64,000 nt of DNA from Acidovorax sp. KKS102 (GTDB lineage: Bacteria > Pseudomonadota > Gammaproteobacteria > Burkholderiales > Burkholderiaceae_C): the NCBI RefSeq assembly GCF_000302535.1, contig NC_018708.1:682001-746000 (forward strand). The letters are read 5' to 3'. Position numbers and translations under genes: made by a program. Below the pieces are notes generated by a model, which was given only the letters and a program-made list of their open reading frames with translations, had not been told where the DNA came from and ran no database searches. This document shows positions 44,343 through 52,028 of the stretch, in pieces; position 1 is the first letter of the stretch; every line of letters begins with the position of its first letter.

Positions 44343-44422
44343 AATCTGGCCAGCGCGATAGCGGTGTAGACCGCGTAGCGGGCTGAACGATCTTTCGGTA
44401 AAAGAGAAGGCCAGATTTCAGC
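44311..44422 (+). repeat. Duplicated gene end and hairpin after the enoyl-CoA hydratase gene
   Basis: GCCAGATTTCAGC (44321-44333) pairs perfectly with 44338-44350 around AAGA; the stop codon (44340-44342) is in the right arm. The 23 nt at 44311-44333 recur with one mismatch at 44400-44422, 89 bp downstream. This may be a duplicated end of the gene or a two-part terminator. Confidence 0.65.
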
Positions 44423-44444
44423 GCGGTTTGAGTCGCCGAGTTTG

Positions 44445-44510
44445 AAGGTTTTTTTGGCTGCAGGCGCTTATGCAGAAAGCGCTGGCAGCTATTGTTTTTA
44501 TAGTTCGTTC
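44445..44510 (+). repeat. Dispersed repeat, intergenic copy
   Basis: TTTTTTTGGCTGCAGGCGC ... GAAAGCGCTGGCAGCTATTGTTTTTATAG. Best intergenic match to the copy at 36838-36897, and of the same family as those at 32638, 53388 (inverted) and 56150. Confidence 0.6.
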
Positions 44511-44577
44511 TCGCCCCATCCGTTCGGGTTGGGCCTGTCGAGGCTTCTGTGCGGCGGCTACCGCATGCCCGTTTTGA

Positions 44578-45270
44578 GTGCGGGAGCCGGGAGTCGCCCG
44601 GCGTGCGAGTAACTTTCTTTTGCTTCGCCAAAAGAAAGTCACCAAAGAAAAGGCGACCCCAAGTCCGCGACCCCTGCGCTTCGCTACGGGGCAAACCTGC
44701 GGCGGGGCGGTTGCGGGGTGCGCCGTGGAACTCGCTTTGCGCTGCGCGCGCCGCTCGGACAGCCACGGCGAGTCAGAGTACGAAGCATGGGCGCTTCGAC
44801 GCCCATGCCCACCCCGCAAGCGCCCCGCCGCAGGCGCAGCCAGCAGGGGATGGACAGCCGAACAGCCGGACAGCCACACGGGCCATCGCTGCGCTCGGCT
44901 CAGTGTCCGCAGCGCGTGGCGCTTGCGCCCGCGAGACGGGGCCGAGCGCAGCGCAGCGAAGCAATGGCCCGTGTGGATGTCCGTTTTTGGGTTCCCTTCT
45001 GCGAGCGCCGAGAAGCGCAGGGCAGGGGGTGCGTGCGTGTGCCGAAGGACACACGCACTTCGTGCACTGACTTGCCGCAGTTGTTTGAACGGAGCGCGTA
45101 GCGCGCAGTGAGTTCTGCGGCGCAGCCCCTGTCCGAGCATCGCAGGTTGCCCGTAGCGCAGCGAAGGGACGCGCGCAGTAGGGTCGCCCTTTCTTTGGTA
45201 ACTTTCTTTCGGCGAGACGAAAGAACGTTACTCGCACGCCGGGCGACTCCCGGCCTCCGCTCTTCGCATA
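44578..45270. repeat. Near-palindromic element of about 690 bp
   Basis: The left end GCCGGGAGTCGCCCGGCGTG (from about 44586) is found inverted at the right end (to about 45259), and the match goes on inward: GCGAGTAAC-TTTCTTT, ACCAAAGAAA, GGCGACC, CTACGGG, AACCTGCG, CTCGGACAG and, near the centre, GGCCGAGCGCAGCG/CGCTGCGCTCGGC and CCACACGGGCCAT. The centre is near 44922. Arms are imperfect but continuous for roughly 300 bp each. Frames inside it are Arg-, Ala- and Gly-rich and look like composition shadows. No transposase gene was found in it. Confidence 0.75.
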
Positions 45271-45380
45271 GGCATGTCATCTGCTTTCAAATGAATAGCA
45301 AATCAGGCAATAGATACAAGCGCTTCACCTCGAATAGCACTTCATGGCAAGCTTGATGGAACAAGCCATCTATTTTTACA

Positions 45381-45392
45381 AAGCACTTGCTT
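45381..45392. promoter_or_regulatory. Possible operator of the TetR gene at 45426
   Basis: AAGCACTTGCTT is an inverted repeat (5-2-5) in an AT-rich patch 34 nt before the ATG; TTGCTTGCTAAAAATAAACAG follows in the same patch. AAGCA/TGCTT sites are common among TetR regulators of acyl-CoA catabolism. Weak by itself. Confidence 0.35.
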
Positions 45393-45425
45393 GCTAAAAA
45401 TAAACAGTTTTGCTATCGTGCCCGC

Positions 45426-46151
45426 ATGGATTCACCCATGCCGCGCACCAGCGCCATCGCCCCCGCTCCCAAGAACCCCCCGGCCCGCCCCCGCAGCAAG
45501 GCCGCACCCAATCCAACCCCTGCAGAGCCAACCCTCACCCGTCGCCCGCGCGGCCGCCCCCGCAAAACCGCCGAAGAACTCGACGACGGCAACCGCCGCC
45601 GCAAGCTCATGGACGGCGCGGCCAAGCTCTTCCGCACCCAGGGCTTCGCCGCCACCAGCACGCGCGACATTGCGGCGGCGGCAGGCATGCACAGCGGCTC
45701 GCCCTTCTACCACTTCGAAAGCAAAAGCGCGCTGCTCTACGCCGTGATGAGCGAGGGCATGACCATGGCTACACAAAGCCAGCAGCAGGCACTCGATGCA
45801 CTGCCCGCCACCGCCGCAGCACGCGAGCAGTTGCACACGCTCATCCGTCACCACTTCGAGATCCTGCTCGGCCCGCGCAGCAGCTTTATCCCCGTGATGT
45901 TGTACGAATGGCGCTCGCTCACGCCTGCGCAGCGCAAGGGCATTGCCCGCATCAAGGACAGCTACGAGGCCACCTGGATGCCCGTGCTGGAAGCGCTGGC
46001 ACAGCAGGGCGCCCTGCAGGCCGAGCCCGGTGTGGCGCGGCTGTTCATCTTTGGGGCGCTCAACTGGGCGGTGCAGTGGTTCTCTCCCAAAAAGGGCAAG
46101 TCGCTTGACGCGCTCACCGACGAGGCGCTGGCTCTCTTCATCCGCCAATAA
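45426..46151 (+). CDS. TetR-family regulator of the carboxylase/BKACE operon
   Basis: 241 residues from ATG 45426; the frame is open from 45387. A long Pro/Ala/Arg-rich leader (to about 45) contains an AT-hook-like RRPRGRPRK. The helix-turn-helix is DGAAKLFRTQGFAATSTRDIAAAAGMHSGSPFYHFESKSALL (about 60-105). Ligand domain with FIPVMLYEWRSLTPAQRKGIARIKDSYE, seen in regulators of acyl-CoA degradation operons. It precedes the SDR gene by 24 nt and probably controls the operon to 56135. Confidence 0.87.
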   Translation: MDSPMPRTSAIAPAPKNPPARPRSKAAPNPTPAEPTLTRRPRGRPRKTAEELDDGNRRRKLMDGAAKLFRTQGFAATSTRDIAAAAGMHSGSPFYHFESKSALLYAVMSEGMTMATQSQQQALDALPATAAAREQLHTLIRHHFEILLGPRSSFIPVMLYEWRSLTPAQRKGIARIKDSYEATWMPVLEALAQQGALQAEPGVARLFIFGALNWAVQWFSPKKGKSLDALTDEALALFIRQ

Positions 46152-46175
46152 AAACTCAAGCAAGGTCGAATCACC

Positions 46176-47105
46176 ATGGCCCCCACAGCGCGCAACGCCT
46201 ACCAGTCTGTGTTTGCTCCGGGCCTGTTCCAGGGGCAGGTGGTGGTGGTCACCGGCGGGGGCTCGGGCATAGGCCGGTGCACGGCGCACGAGCTGGCGCA
46301 TCTGGGCGCGCATGTGGTGCTGGTGGGGCGCAAGCCTGAAAAGCTGCTGGCTGTTGCCGAAGAGATCACCGCCGATGGCGGCCGCGTGTCATGCCAGGTG
46401 TGCGACATCCGCTCTGAAGAAGGCGTGGTCGCGCTGGTGCAGCAGATCCTTGCTGCCCAGGGCCGCATCGATGCGCTGGTCAACAACGCGGGTGGGCAGT
46501 TCATGGCGCCGCTCGAATCCATCAGCGCCAAGGGCTGGGAGGCCGTGTTGCACACCAACCTCACCGGCGGCTTTCTCATGGCGCGCGAGTGCTACCGGCA
46601 GTGGATGGCATCGCACGGTGGCTCCATCGTCAACATCGTGGCCGATATGTGGGGCTCCATGCCGGGCATGGGGCACAGCGGCGCGGCGCGTGCGGGCATG
46701 GTCAGCTTCACCGAAACCGCTGCACTCGAATGGGCGCACAGCGGTGTGCGCGTGAACGCTGTGGCGCCGGGCTACATTGCCTCCAGCGGCATGGACAACT
46801 ACCCGCCCGAGGCGGCAGACATGCTGCGTGCCATGCCGCGCACCGTTCCGCTCGGCCGCTTTGGCAACGAGGCCGAGGTGTCGGCGGCCATCATCTTTTT
46901 GCTCAGCCCGGCAGCCAGCTTCATCAGCGGCACCACGTTGCGGGTGGACGGCGCCCGACCCCAGGTGCGCATGGGCTGGCCGCAGCGCCCGCCCGGTGCC
47001 ACCGCCGCAGCACACCCGGCCGTGCGGCCGTTTGACGGCTTTCATCGCGCGCAGGTGCCGCAGGTGTTTGCGCCTTCCCACACCCCGAAGACCGAGGCCG
47101 CATGA
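46176..47105 (+). CDS. SDR family oxidoreductase, dienoyl-CoA reductase-like
   Basis: 309 residues. NAD(P) site VVVTGGGSGIGRCTAHELAHLGAHVVLVGRKPEKL (about 20-55), NNAGGQFMAPLE, and a C-terminal ISGTTLRVDGARPQ. The usual Y-x-x-x-K active-site pair is not present: the region reads PGMGHSGAARAGMVSFTETAALEW, giving S-x-x-x-R at the expected spacing. Peroxisomal dienoyl-CoA reductases also lack the Tyr, so reduction of an unsaturated acyl-CoA is plausible. AtuG of the citronellol pathway is a possible relative. The last codons overlap the carboxylase start (ATGA at 47102). Confidence 0.82.
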   Translation: MAPTARNAYQSVFAPGLFQGQVVVVTGGGSGIGRCTAHELAHLGAHVVLVGRKPEKLLAVAEEITADGGRVSCQVCDIRSEEGVVALVQQILAAQGRIDALVNNAGGQFMAPLESISAKGWEAVLHTNLTGGFLMARECYRQWMASHGGSIVNIVADMWGSMPGMGHSGAARAGMVSFTETAALEWAHSGVRVNAVAPGYIASSGMDNYPPEAADMLRAMPRTVPLGRFGNEAEVSAAIIFLLSPAASFISGTTLRVDGARPQVRMGWPQRPPGATAAAHPAVRPFDGFHRAQVPQVFAPSHTPKTEAA

Positions 47106-48715
47106 CCGCCGTCTTCACTTCCCGATTCAACCCTGGCAGCGCCGAGGCCGCGCAGCGCCGCGCGGCGCTGCAGGCCCGCCTGGATGCCCTGCGCGCGCTG
47201 GAAGAGCGTGCCGCCGCCGCCTCGGCCCGGTCGCTCCCCCAGTTTGAAAAGCGCGGCCAGCTGTTGCCGCGCCAGCGTGTGGCGCTGCTGCTGGACGCGG
47301 GTGCACCCTGGCTGCCGCTGTGCACGCTGGCGGGCTACCTGCAGGACGTGAAAGACCCAGAGAAGTCCGTGCCTGGTGGAGGCATGGTCGCGGGCATCGG
47401 CTTTGTCAGTGGCGTGCGCTGCATGGTCGTGGCCAGCGACTCGGGCATCGAAGCCGGCGCCATCCAGCCCATGGGCCTGGAAAAGATCTTGCGCGTGCAG
47501 GAGATCGCGCTGCAAAACCGCTTGCCGTTCATCCACCTGGTGGAGAGCGCAGGCGCCAACCTCATGCGCTACCGGGTGGAGGGCTTCGTGCACGGCGGCA
47601 CGCTGTTCCGCAATCTCGCGCGGCTGTCGGCGGCGGGCATTCCGGTCATCACCGTGCAGCACGGCTCGGGCACCGCAGGCGGCGCCTACATGCCGGGGCT
47701 GTCGGATGTGGTCATCATGGTGCAGGGCCGCTCGCGCGCGTTTCTGGCCGGGCCCCCGCTGCTCAAGGCTGCCACGGGCGAGATCGCAACGGAGGAAGAA
47801 CTGGGCGGGGCCGAGATGCACACTGCCGTCTCGGGCCTGGGCGAATACCTGGCGCAGGACGACCGCGAGGCCATCGGCCTGGCACGCGATGTGGTCGCGC
47901 AGCTGGGGTGGAACATGCCCCCGCGAACCAGCGCACCCGGCCCCACCTTGCCTGCCGACGATCTGCTGTCCCTGATGTCCGCCGACCTGCGCCAACCTGT
48001 GGACATGCGCGAGGTGATGGCGCGGCTGGTGGACGGCTCCGAACTGCTCGAATTCAAGGCCCGCTACGGCATGGCCACCGTGTGCGCGCAGGGCCACATC
48101 CAGGGCCATGCCGTGGGTTTCATCAGCAACAACGGTCCCATCGACGTGGCGGGCGCCAACAAGGCCACCCACTTCATCCAGTGGATGTGCCAGCTGGGCC
48201 ACCCCATCATCTACCTGCAGAACACCACGGGCTACATGGTCGGCAAAGATAGCGAGCAGGGCGGCATGATCAAGCACGGCAGCAAGATGATCCAGGCCGT
48301 GACCAACGCCACCGTGCCACAGATCACCATCCAGTGCGGCGCCAGTTTTGGCGCGGGCAACTATGGCATGTGCGGTCGGGGCTATGCGCCGCGCTTTCTG
48401 TTCAGCTGGCCGGGCGCCAAGACGGCCGTAATGGGCGGCGAGCAGGCGGCGCGCACGATGCAGATCGTGACCGAGGCAGCGCTGGCGCGCAAAGGCATCA
48501 CCCCCGACCCGGCCGAGTCGCAAGCCCAGTTCGACAAGATCGTCGCCATGTTCGAGGCCCAGGCCGATGCGTTCTACACCAGCGGCCTGCTGCTGGACGA
48601 CGGCGTGATCGACCCGCGCGACACGCGGGCCGTGTTGGCGTTTTGCCTGGACACCTGCGCCGAGGCCCAGGCCCGCACGCTGCGGCCCTTGAGCTTTGCC
48701 GTGGCGCGGATGTAA
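47102..48715 (+). CDS. Acyl-CoA carboxylase, carboxyltransferase (beta) subunit
   Basis: 537 residues. Carboxyltransferase motifs: LLPRQRVALLLDAGAPW, VPGGGMVAGIGFVSGVRCMVVASDSG, HLVESAGANLMRYRVEGFVHGGTLFRN, HGSGTAGGAYMPGLSDVVIMV and CGASFGAGNYGMCGRGYAPRFLFSWP. Members of this fold transfer CO2 from biotin to an acyl-CoA. The substrate-group sequence LAGPPLLKAATGEIATEEELGGAEMH is closer to methylcrotonyl/geranyl-CoA carboxylases than to acetyl-CoA carboxylase. It works with the biotin-bearing alpha subunit at 52025. Overlaps the SDR stop by 4 nt. Confidence 0.9.
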   Translation: MTAVFTSRFNPGSAEAAQRRAALQARLDALRALEERAAAASARSLPQFEKRGQLLPRQRVALLLDAGAPWLPLCTLAGYLQDVKDPEKSVPGGGMVAGIGFVSGVRCMVVASDSGIEAGAIQPMGLEKILRVQEIALQNRLPFIHLVESAGANLMRYRVEGFVHGGTLFRNLARLSAAGIPVITVQHGSGTAGGAYMPGLSDVVIMVQGRSRAFLAGPPLLKAATGEIATEEELGGAEMHTAVSGLGEYLAQDDREAIGLARDVVAQLGWNMPPRTSAPGPTLPADDLLSLMSADLRQPVDMREVMARLVDGSELLEFKARYGMATVCAQGHIQGHAVGFISNNGPIDVAGANKATHFIQWMCQLGHPIIYLQNTTGYMVGKDSEQGGMIKHGSKMIQAVTNATVPQITIQCGASFGAGNYGMCGRGYAPRFLFSWPGAKTAVMGGEQAARTMQIVTEAALARKGITPDPAESQAQFDKIVAMFEAQADAFYTSGLLLDDGVIDPRDTRAVLAFCLDTCAEAQARTLRPLSFAVARM

Positions 48716-48738
48716 GCGCTTCGCACGCAAGCCCTACG

Positions 48739-49869
48739 ATGGCCGAGCCTCTCAAATACCTGCTGAACGACACCGTGCCCCCGCGCATCGCGGCCATGGT
48801 GCGGCGCGCGTGGCGGTCTTTCGATACCCAGGCCTTCTTGCGCCAGATTGAGCCCGGCTACGAATCGCTGGAGCTGATGGCGCGCGGCCAGCGCATCGCC
48901 CAGGCCCTGCAGGCCCACCTGCCGCAAGACGTGCCGCGCGCGCTGGGCGTGCTGGTCGATTCGATGGACCCACCCATGGGGTTGGATGCTGCGGGTGAGC
49001 CGGATGCGGGTGACCGCCCTTACAGCGCATTTCTGTACCTGCCGCACAGCATGTACATCGGCACACACGGCCTGCCGCATTTCGAGGCGGCCATGGCCGC
49101 GCAGCACGCGCTCACCCAGCGCTTTACCGCAGAATTCTGCATTCGCCCCTACCTGCTGCACCGGCAGGGCGACACGCTCGCGCGGCTGCGCGACTGGGCG
49201 CAGGACGACAACGCCCATGTGCGCCGTCTGGTGAGCGAAGGCACGCGGCCCCGCCTGCCCTGGGCGCCGCGCCTGCCAGCATTCCAGGCCAACCCGCAGC
49301 TGGCCTTGCCGTTGCTCGGTGCGCTCAAGGACGACCCATCGTCTTACGTGCGCCGCTCGGTCGCCAACCACTTGGGCGACATCGCCAAGGACCACCCCGA
49401 CCTGGCCGTGGGCACCGCGCGCACCTGGCTGCAGGGCGCACCCGCACCGCGTGAAGCCCTGGTGCGCCACGGTCTCCGCTTTCTCATCAAACGTGGCGAC
49501 GCTGGCGCACTCGACGCCCTGGGCGTGGGCCATGCCGTGGCGCTGGACGTGCGGGCCGCCCGCGTGGTGCCCGCCCGCGCGCGCATTGGCGACAAGGTGC
49601 GCATCGAGGCCGAGCTGCACAACCCCACACCCCAGGCCCAGCGCGTGCTGGCCGACCTGAAGGTGCACTACGTCAAGGCCCACGGCGGTGCGGCGCCCAA
49701 GGTGTTCAAGCTGCAGACGCTGGACATACCGCCCGGTGCCACCGTGGCCGTGGGCAAGACGCTGTCGTTGCAGCAGATGACCACGCGCACCCACTACCCC
49801 GGCGCGCACCAGGTGGAGCTGGTGCTCAACGGGCGGCCCCAGCCGCTGGGGCAGTTTCAGCTTTCGTGA
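48739..49869 (+). CDS. AlkD/HEAT-repeat-like DNA alkylation repair protein
   Basis: 376 residues from ATG 48739. Begins MAEPLKYLLNDTVPPRIAAMVRRAW. HEAT-like helical repeats run through the middle (LRDWAQDDNAHVRRLVSEGTRPRLPWAPRLPAF, then YVRRSVANHLGDIAKDHPDLAVGTARTWL). R-R-L-V-S-E-G-x-R-P-R-L-P-W is a hallmark of the AlkD-like 'DNA alkylation repair' HEAT proteins. The last about 110 residues form a beta-rich, immunoglobulin-like domain (VRIEAELHNPTPQAQRVLADLKVHYVKAHG). Odd in a catabolic operon; it sits between the carboxylase and dehydrogenase genes. Confidence 0.78.
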   Translation: MAEPLKYLLNDTVPPRIAAMVRRAWRSFDTQAFLRQIEPGYESLELMARGQRIAQALQAHLPQDVPRALGVLVDSMDPPMGLDAAGEPDAGDRPYSAFLYLPHSMYIGTHGLPHFEAAMAAQHALTQRFTAEFCIRPYLLHRQGDTLARLRDWAQDDNAHVRRLVSEGTRPRLPWAPRLPAFQANPQLALPLLGALKDDPSSYVRRSVANHLGDIAKDHPDLAVGTARTWLQGAPAPREALVRHGLRFLIKRGDAGALDALGVGHAVALDVRAARVVPARARIGDKVRIEAELHNPTPQAQRVLADLKVHYVKAHGGAAPKVFKLQTLDIPPGATVAVGKTLSLQQMTTRTHYPGAHQVELVLNGRPQPLGQFQLS

Positions 49870-49925
49870 TCGAGGTTTGCAGGCATACCAACACCACAGC
49901 ACAACAACCGCAGGAGACAAGCACC

Positions 49926-51104
49926 ATGCAGTTCACGCACGAGCACCGCGAGATCCAGAAGACCCTCAAGCGTTTCATCGACGAGGAGATCAACCCCCAT
50001 GTGGATGAGTGGGAGGCGGCCGAGATCTTCCCCGCGCACGAGGTCTTCAAGAAGATGGGCAACCTGGGCCTGCTGGGCCTGTGCAAGCCCGAGGAATACG
50101 GCGGCCAGGGGCTGGACTATTCGTACAGCCTCGCCATGGCCGAGGCACTGGGCCACATCCACTGCGGCGGCGTGCCCATGGCGATTGGCGTGCAGACCGA
50201 CATGTGCACCCCGGCGCTGGCGCGTCACGGCAGCGAAGAGCTCAAGCGCCAGTTTCTGGCGCCAGCCATTGCGGGCGACATGGTGGGCTGCATCGGCGTG
50301 AGCGAGCCTGCGGCGGGCAGCGATGTGTCGGGCATCAAGAGCGTGGCCCGCAAGGATGGTGACGACTACGTGATCACCGGCCAAAAGATGTGGATCACCA
50401 ACAGCCTGCAGGCCGACTGGATGTGCATGCTGGTCAACACGGGCGAGGGCCCCGTGCACAAAAACAAAAGCCTGGTGATGGTGCCCATGCGCGACGGGCC
50501 CGGCGGCAAGCTCACGAAGGGCATTGAAGTGGCGCAAAAGATCCGCAAGATTGGCATGCACAGCAGCGACACCGGGCTGATCTATTTTGACGAAGTGCGC
50601 GTGCCGCAGCGCTACCGCATCGGTGCCGAAGGCCAGGGATTCATCTACCAGATGCAGCAGTTCCAGGAAGAGCGCCTGTGGTGCGCCGCCAGTACGCTCG
50701 AATCGCTGAACCACTGCATCCAGTGGACCATCGACTACGCGCAGGAGCGCAAGCTCTTTGGCAGCACGCTGGCCGACCAGCAGTGGGTGCAGTTCAAGCT
50801 GGCCGAGCTCAAGACCGAGATCGAAGCCCTGCGCGCGCTGACCTACCGCGCCTGCGACCTGTACGTGAACGGCCAGGACGTTCTGGAGCTGGCCAGCATG
50901 GCCAAGCTCAAGGCCGGCCGCCTGAACCGCGAGGTGCCCGACACTTGCCTGCAGTTCTGGGGCGGCATGGGTTTCACGCTGGAGAACAAGGTCTCGCGCA
51001 TGTACCGCGACGGGCGGCTGGCGTCGATTGGCGGCGGTGCGGACGAGGTGATGCTGGGCATCCTCGCCAAGCTCATGGGCATCGCCAAGCGGCCCGCGCA
51101 TTGA
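49926..51104 (+). CDS. Acyl-CoA dehydrogenase, citronellyl-CoA dehydrogenase (AtuD)-like
   Basis: 392 residues from ATG 49926 with CAGGAGACAAGC upstream. Motifs: CIGVSEPAAGSDVSGIKSVARKDGDDYVITGQKMWITNS, and GGMGFTLENKVSRMYRDGR near the end. The place of the short-chain-type catalytic Glu reads IGGGADEVM, so the base is probably the Glu in FQEERLWCAASTLESL, as in isovaleryl/long-chain types. GHIHCGGVPMAIGVQTDMCTPALARHG is close to AtuD of the acyclic terpene pathway, as remembered. This suggests a branched acyl substrate. Confidence 0.87.
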   Translation: MQFTHEHREIQKTLKRFIDEEINPHVDEWEAAEIFPAHEVFKKMGNLGLLGLCKPEEYGGQGLDYSYSLAMAEALGHIHCGGVPMAIGVQTDMCTPALARHGSEELKRQFLAPAIAGDMVGCIGVSEPAAGSDVSGIKSVARKDGDDYVITGQKMWITNSLQADWMCMLVNTGEGPVHKNKSLVMVPMRDGPGGKLTKGIEVAQKIRKIGMHSSDTGLIYFDEVRVPQRYRIGAEGQGFIYQMQQFQEERLWCAASTLESLNHCIQWTIDYAQERKLFGSTLADQQWVQFKLAELKTEIEALRALTYRACDLYVNGQDVLELASMAKLKAGRLNREVPDTCLQFWGGMGFTLENKVSRMYRDGRLASIGGGADEVMLGILAKLMGIAKRPAH

Positions 51105-51105
51105 C

Positions 51106-51915
51106 ATGGCCGATTCGCTGCTGATCGAACGCGCGCCGCTGGCCAGCGGCAGTGTGGAAACCTGGACGCTCAACGACCCGGCCAGTCGCAATGCGCTGTC
51201 CGAGGCGATGGTTGACGGTTTGATAGCCGCGTGCGAACAGGCTGCGGCCGATTTCGACCTGCGTGGCGTGGTGTTGCGCGGTGCCGGTGGGCATTTCTGC
51301 GCGGGTGGCAGCCTGGGCGGTTTTGCCAAGACCATAGGTCAGCCCCCGGCTGCGGGCGCATCCGACCCGTTAGTGCCGCTGAACCGCCGCTTTGGCGCGC
51401 TGCTGCAGGCCCTGTGTGCGCTGCCGCAGTGGTTCATCGTGGCAGTGGAGGGCGCCGCGATGGGCGGCGGCTTTGGTCTGGTGTGCTGCGCCGATCAGGT
51501 GCTGGCCCACACCAGCGCGCAATTCGCCACGCCCGAGGTCACGCTGGGCATCGTGCCTGCGCAGATCGCGCCCTTTGTCTTGCGGCGCCTGGGCCCAGCT
51601 GCAGCGCGGCGGTGTTTGCTGACGGGCGAGCGTTGGGATGCCGCGACGGCTCAACGTGCGGGGCTGGTGGATGAGGTGGTCGCTGGTGACATGGAGGCTG
51701 CTGTGCAAGCCGCCATCGCGCGCCACGCCGCCGCAGCGCCGCAGGCCGTGGCTGCCACCAAACGTTTGTTGCTGGCCCAGCCCGAGACGCCATTGCCCGC
51801 GCTGCTGGATGCGGCGGCGATGGCTTTTGCGCAAGCGCTGCGCGGGCCTGAGGCGCCGCAAGGGCTGGCGGCGTTTGCTGCGCGTAAGGCGCCGCCCTGG
51901 AGTGCGAAGCCATGA
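51106..51915 (+). CDS. Enoyl-CoA hydratase (AtuE/LiuC-like)
   Basis: 269 residues; starts one nt after the dehydrogenase stop. Crotonase motifs: LNDPASRNALSEAMVDGLIAA, GAGGHFCAGGSLGGF (first oxyanion loop) and AVEGAAMGGGFGLVCCADQVLAHTSAQFATPEVTLGIVPAQIAPFVLRRLG. It belongs between dehydrogenase and carboxylase steps or after carboxylation, as methylglutaconyl- or isohexenylglutaconyl-CoA hydratase do in liu and atu pathways. The stop overlaps the start of the short leader frame at 51912. Confidence 0.87.
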   Translation: MADSLLIERAPLASGSVETWTLNDPASRNALSEAMVDGLIAACEQAAADFDLRGVVLRGAGGHFCAGGSLGGFAKTIGQPPAAGASDPLVPLNRRFGALLQALCALPQWFIVAVEGAAMGGGFGLVCCADQVLAHTSAQFATPEVTLGIVPAQIAPFVLRRLGPAAARRCLLTGERWDAATAQRAGLVDEVVAGDMEAAVQAAIARHAAAAPQAVAATKRLLLAQPETPLPALLDAAAMAFAQALRGPEAPQGLAAFAARKAPPWSAKP

Positions 51916-52028
51916 ACAAGTTATTCATCGCGAATCGGGCTGTTCATGCCGAAGGCATGGCGAAGCAAATTGCCGGCGCATGCGCAGCGTGTCGGTGGGC
52001 GATGGAGCCGCGAGGGCACAGCCTATGA
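51912..52028 (+). CDS. 38-codon leader frame or remnant before the biotin carboxylase gene
   Basis: Starts at an ATGA that overlaps the hydratase stop and ends at a TGA that overlaps the carboxylase ATG (52025). It begins MNKLFIANR, close to the MKRILIANR start of the true carboxylase, then diverges. It may be a decayed duplicate of the carboxylase 5' end, retained because it couples translation. No family recognised. Confidence 0.4.
   Translation: MNKLFIANRAVHAEGMAKQIAGACAACRWAMEPRGHSL

Noticed and set aside
44549..45237. Arg- and Ala-rich open frames on both strands in the palindromic region
   Set aside because: Frames on both strands follow from the GC-rich palindrome; no ribosome site or family match. 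The region was called as a repeat instead.
45285..45350. Further copy of the dispersed repeat before the TetR gene
   Set aside because: Only short pieces (CAAAT, AATAGCA, AAGCGC) match and they are not in the right order, so it was left out of the repeat list.
51638..52024. Longer start for the biotin carboxylase protein
   Set aside because: The extension overlaps the hydratase gene in a different frame and is Arg-rich; the family starts exactly at MKRILIANRGEIA (52025).
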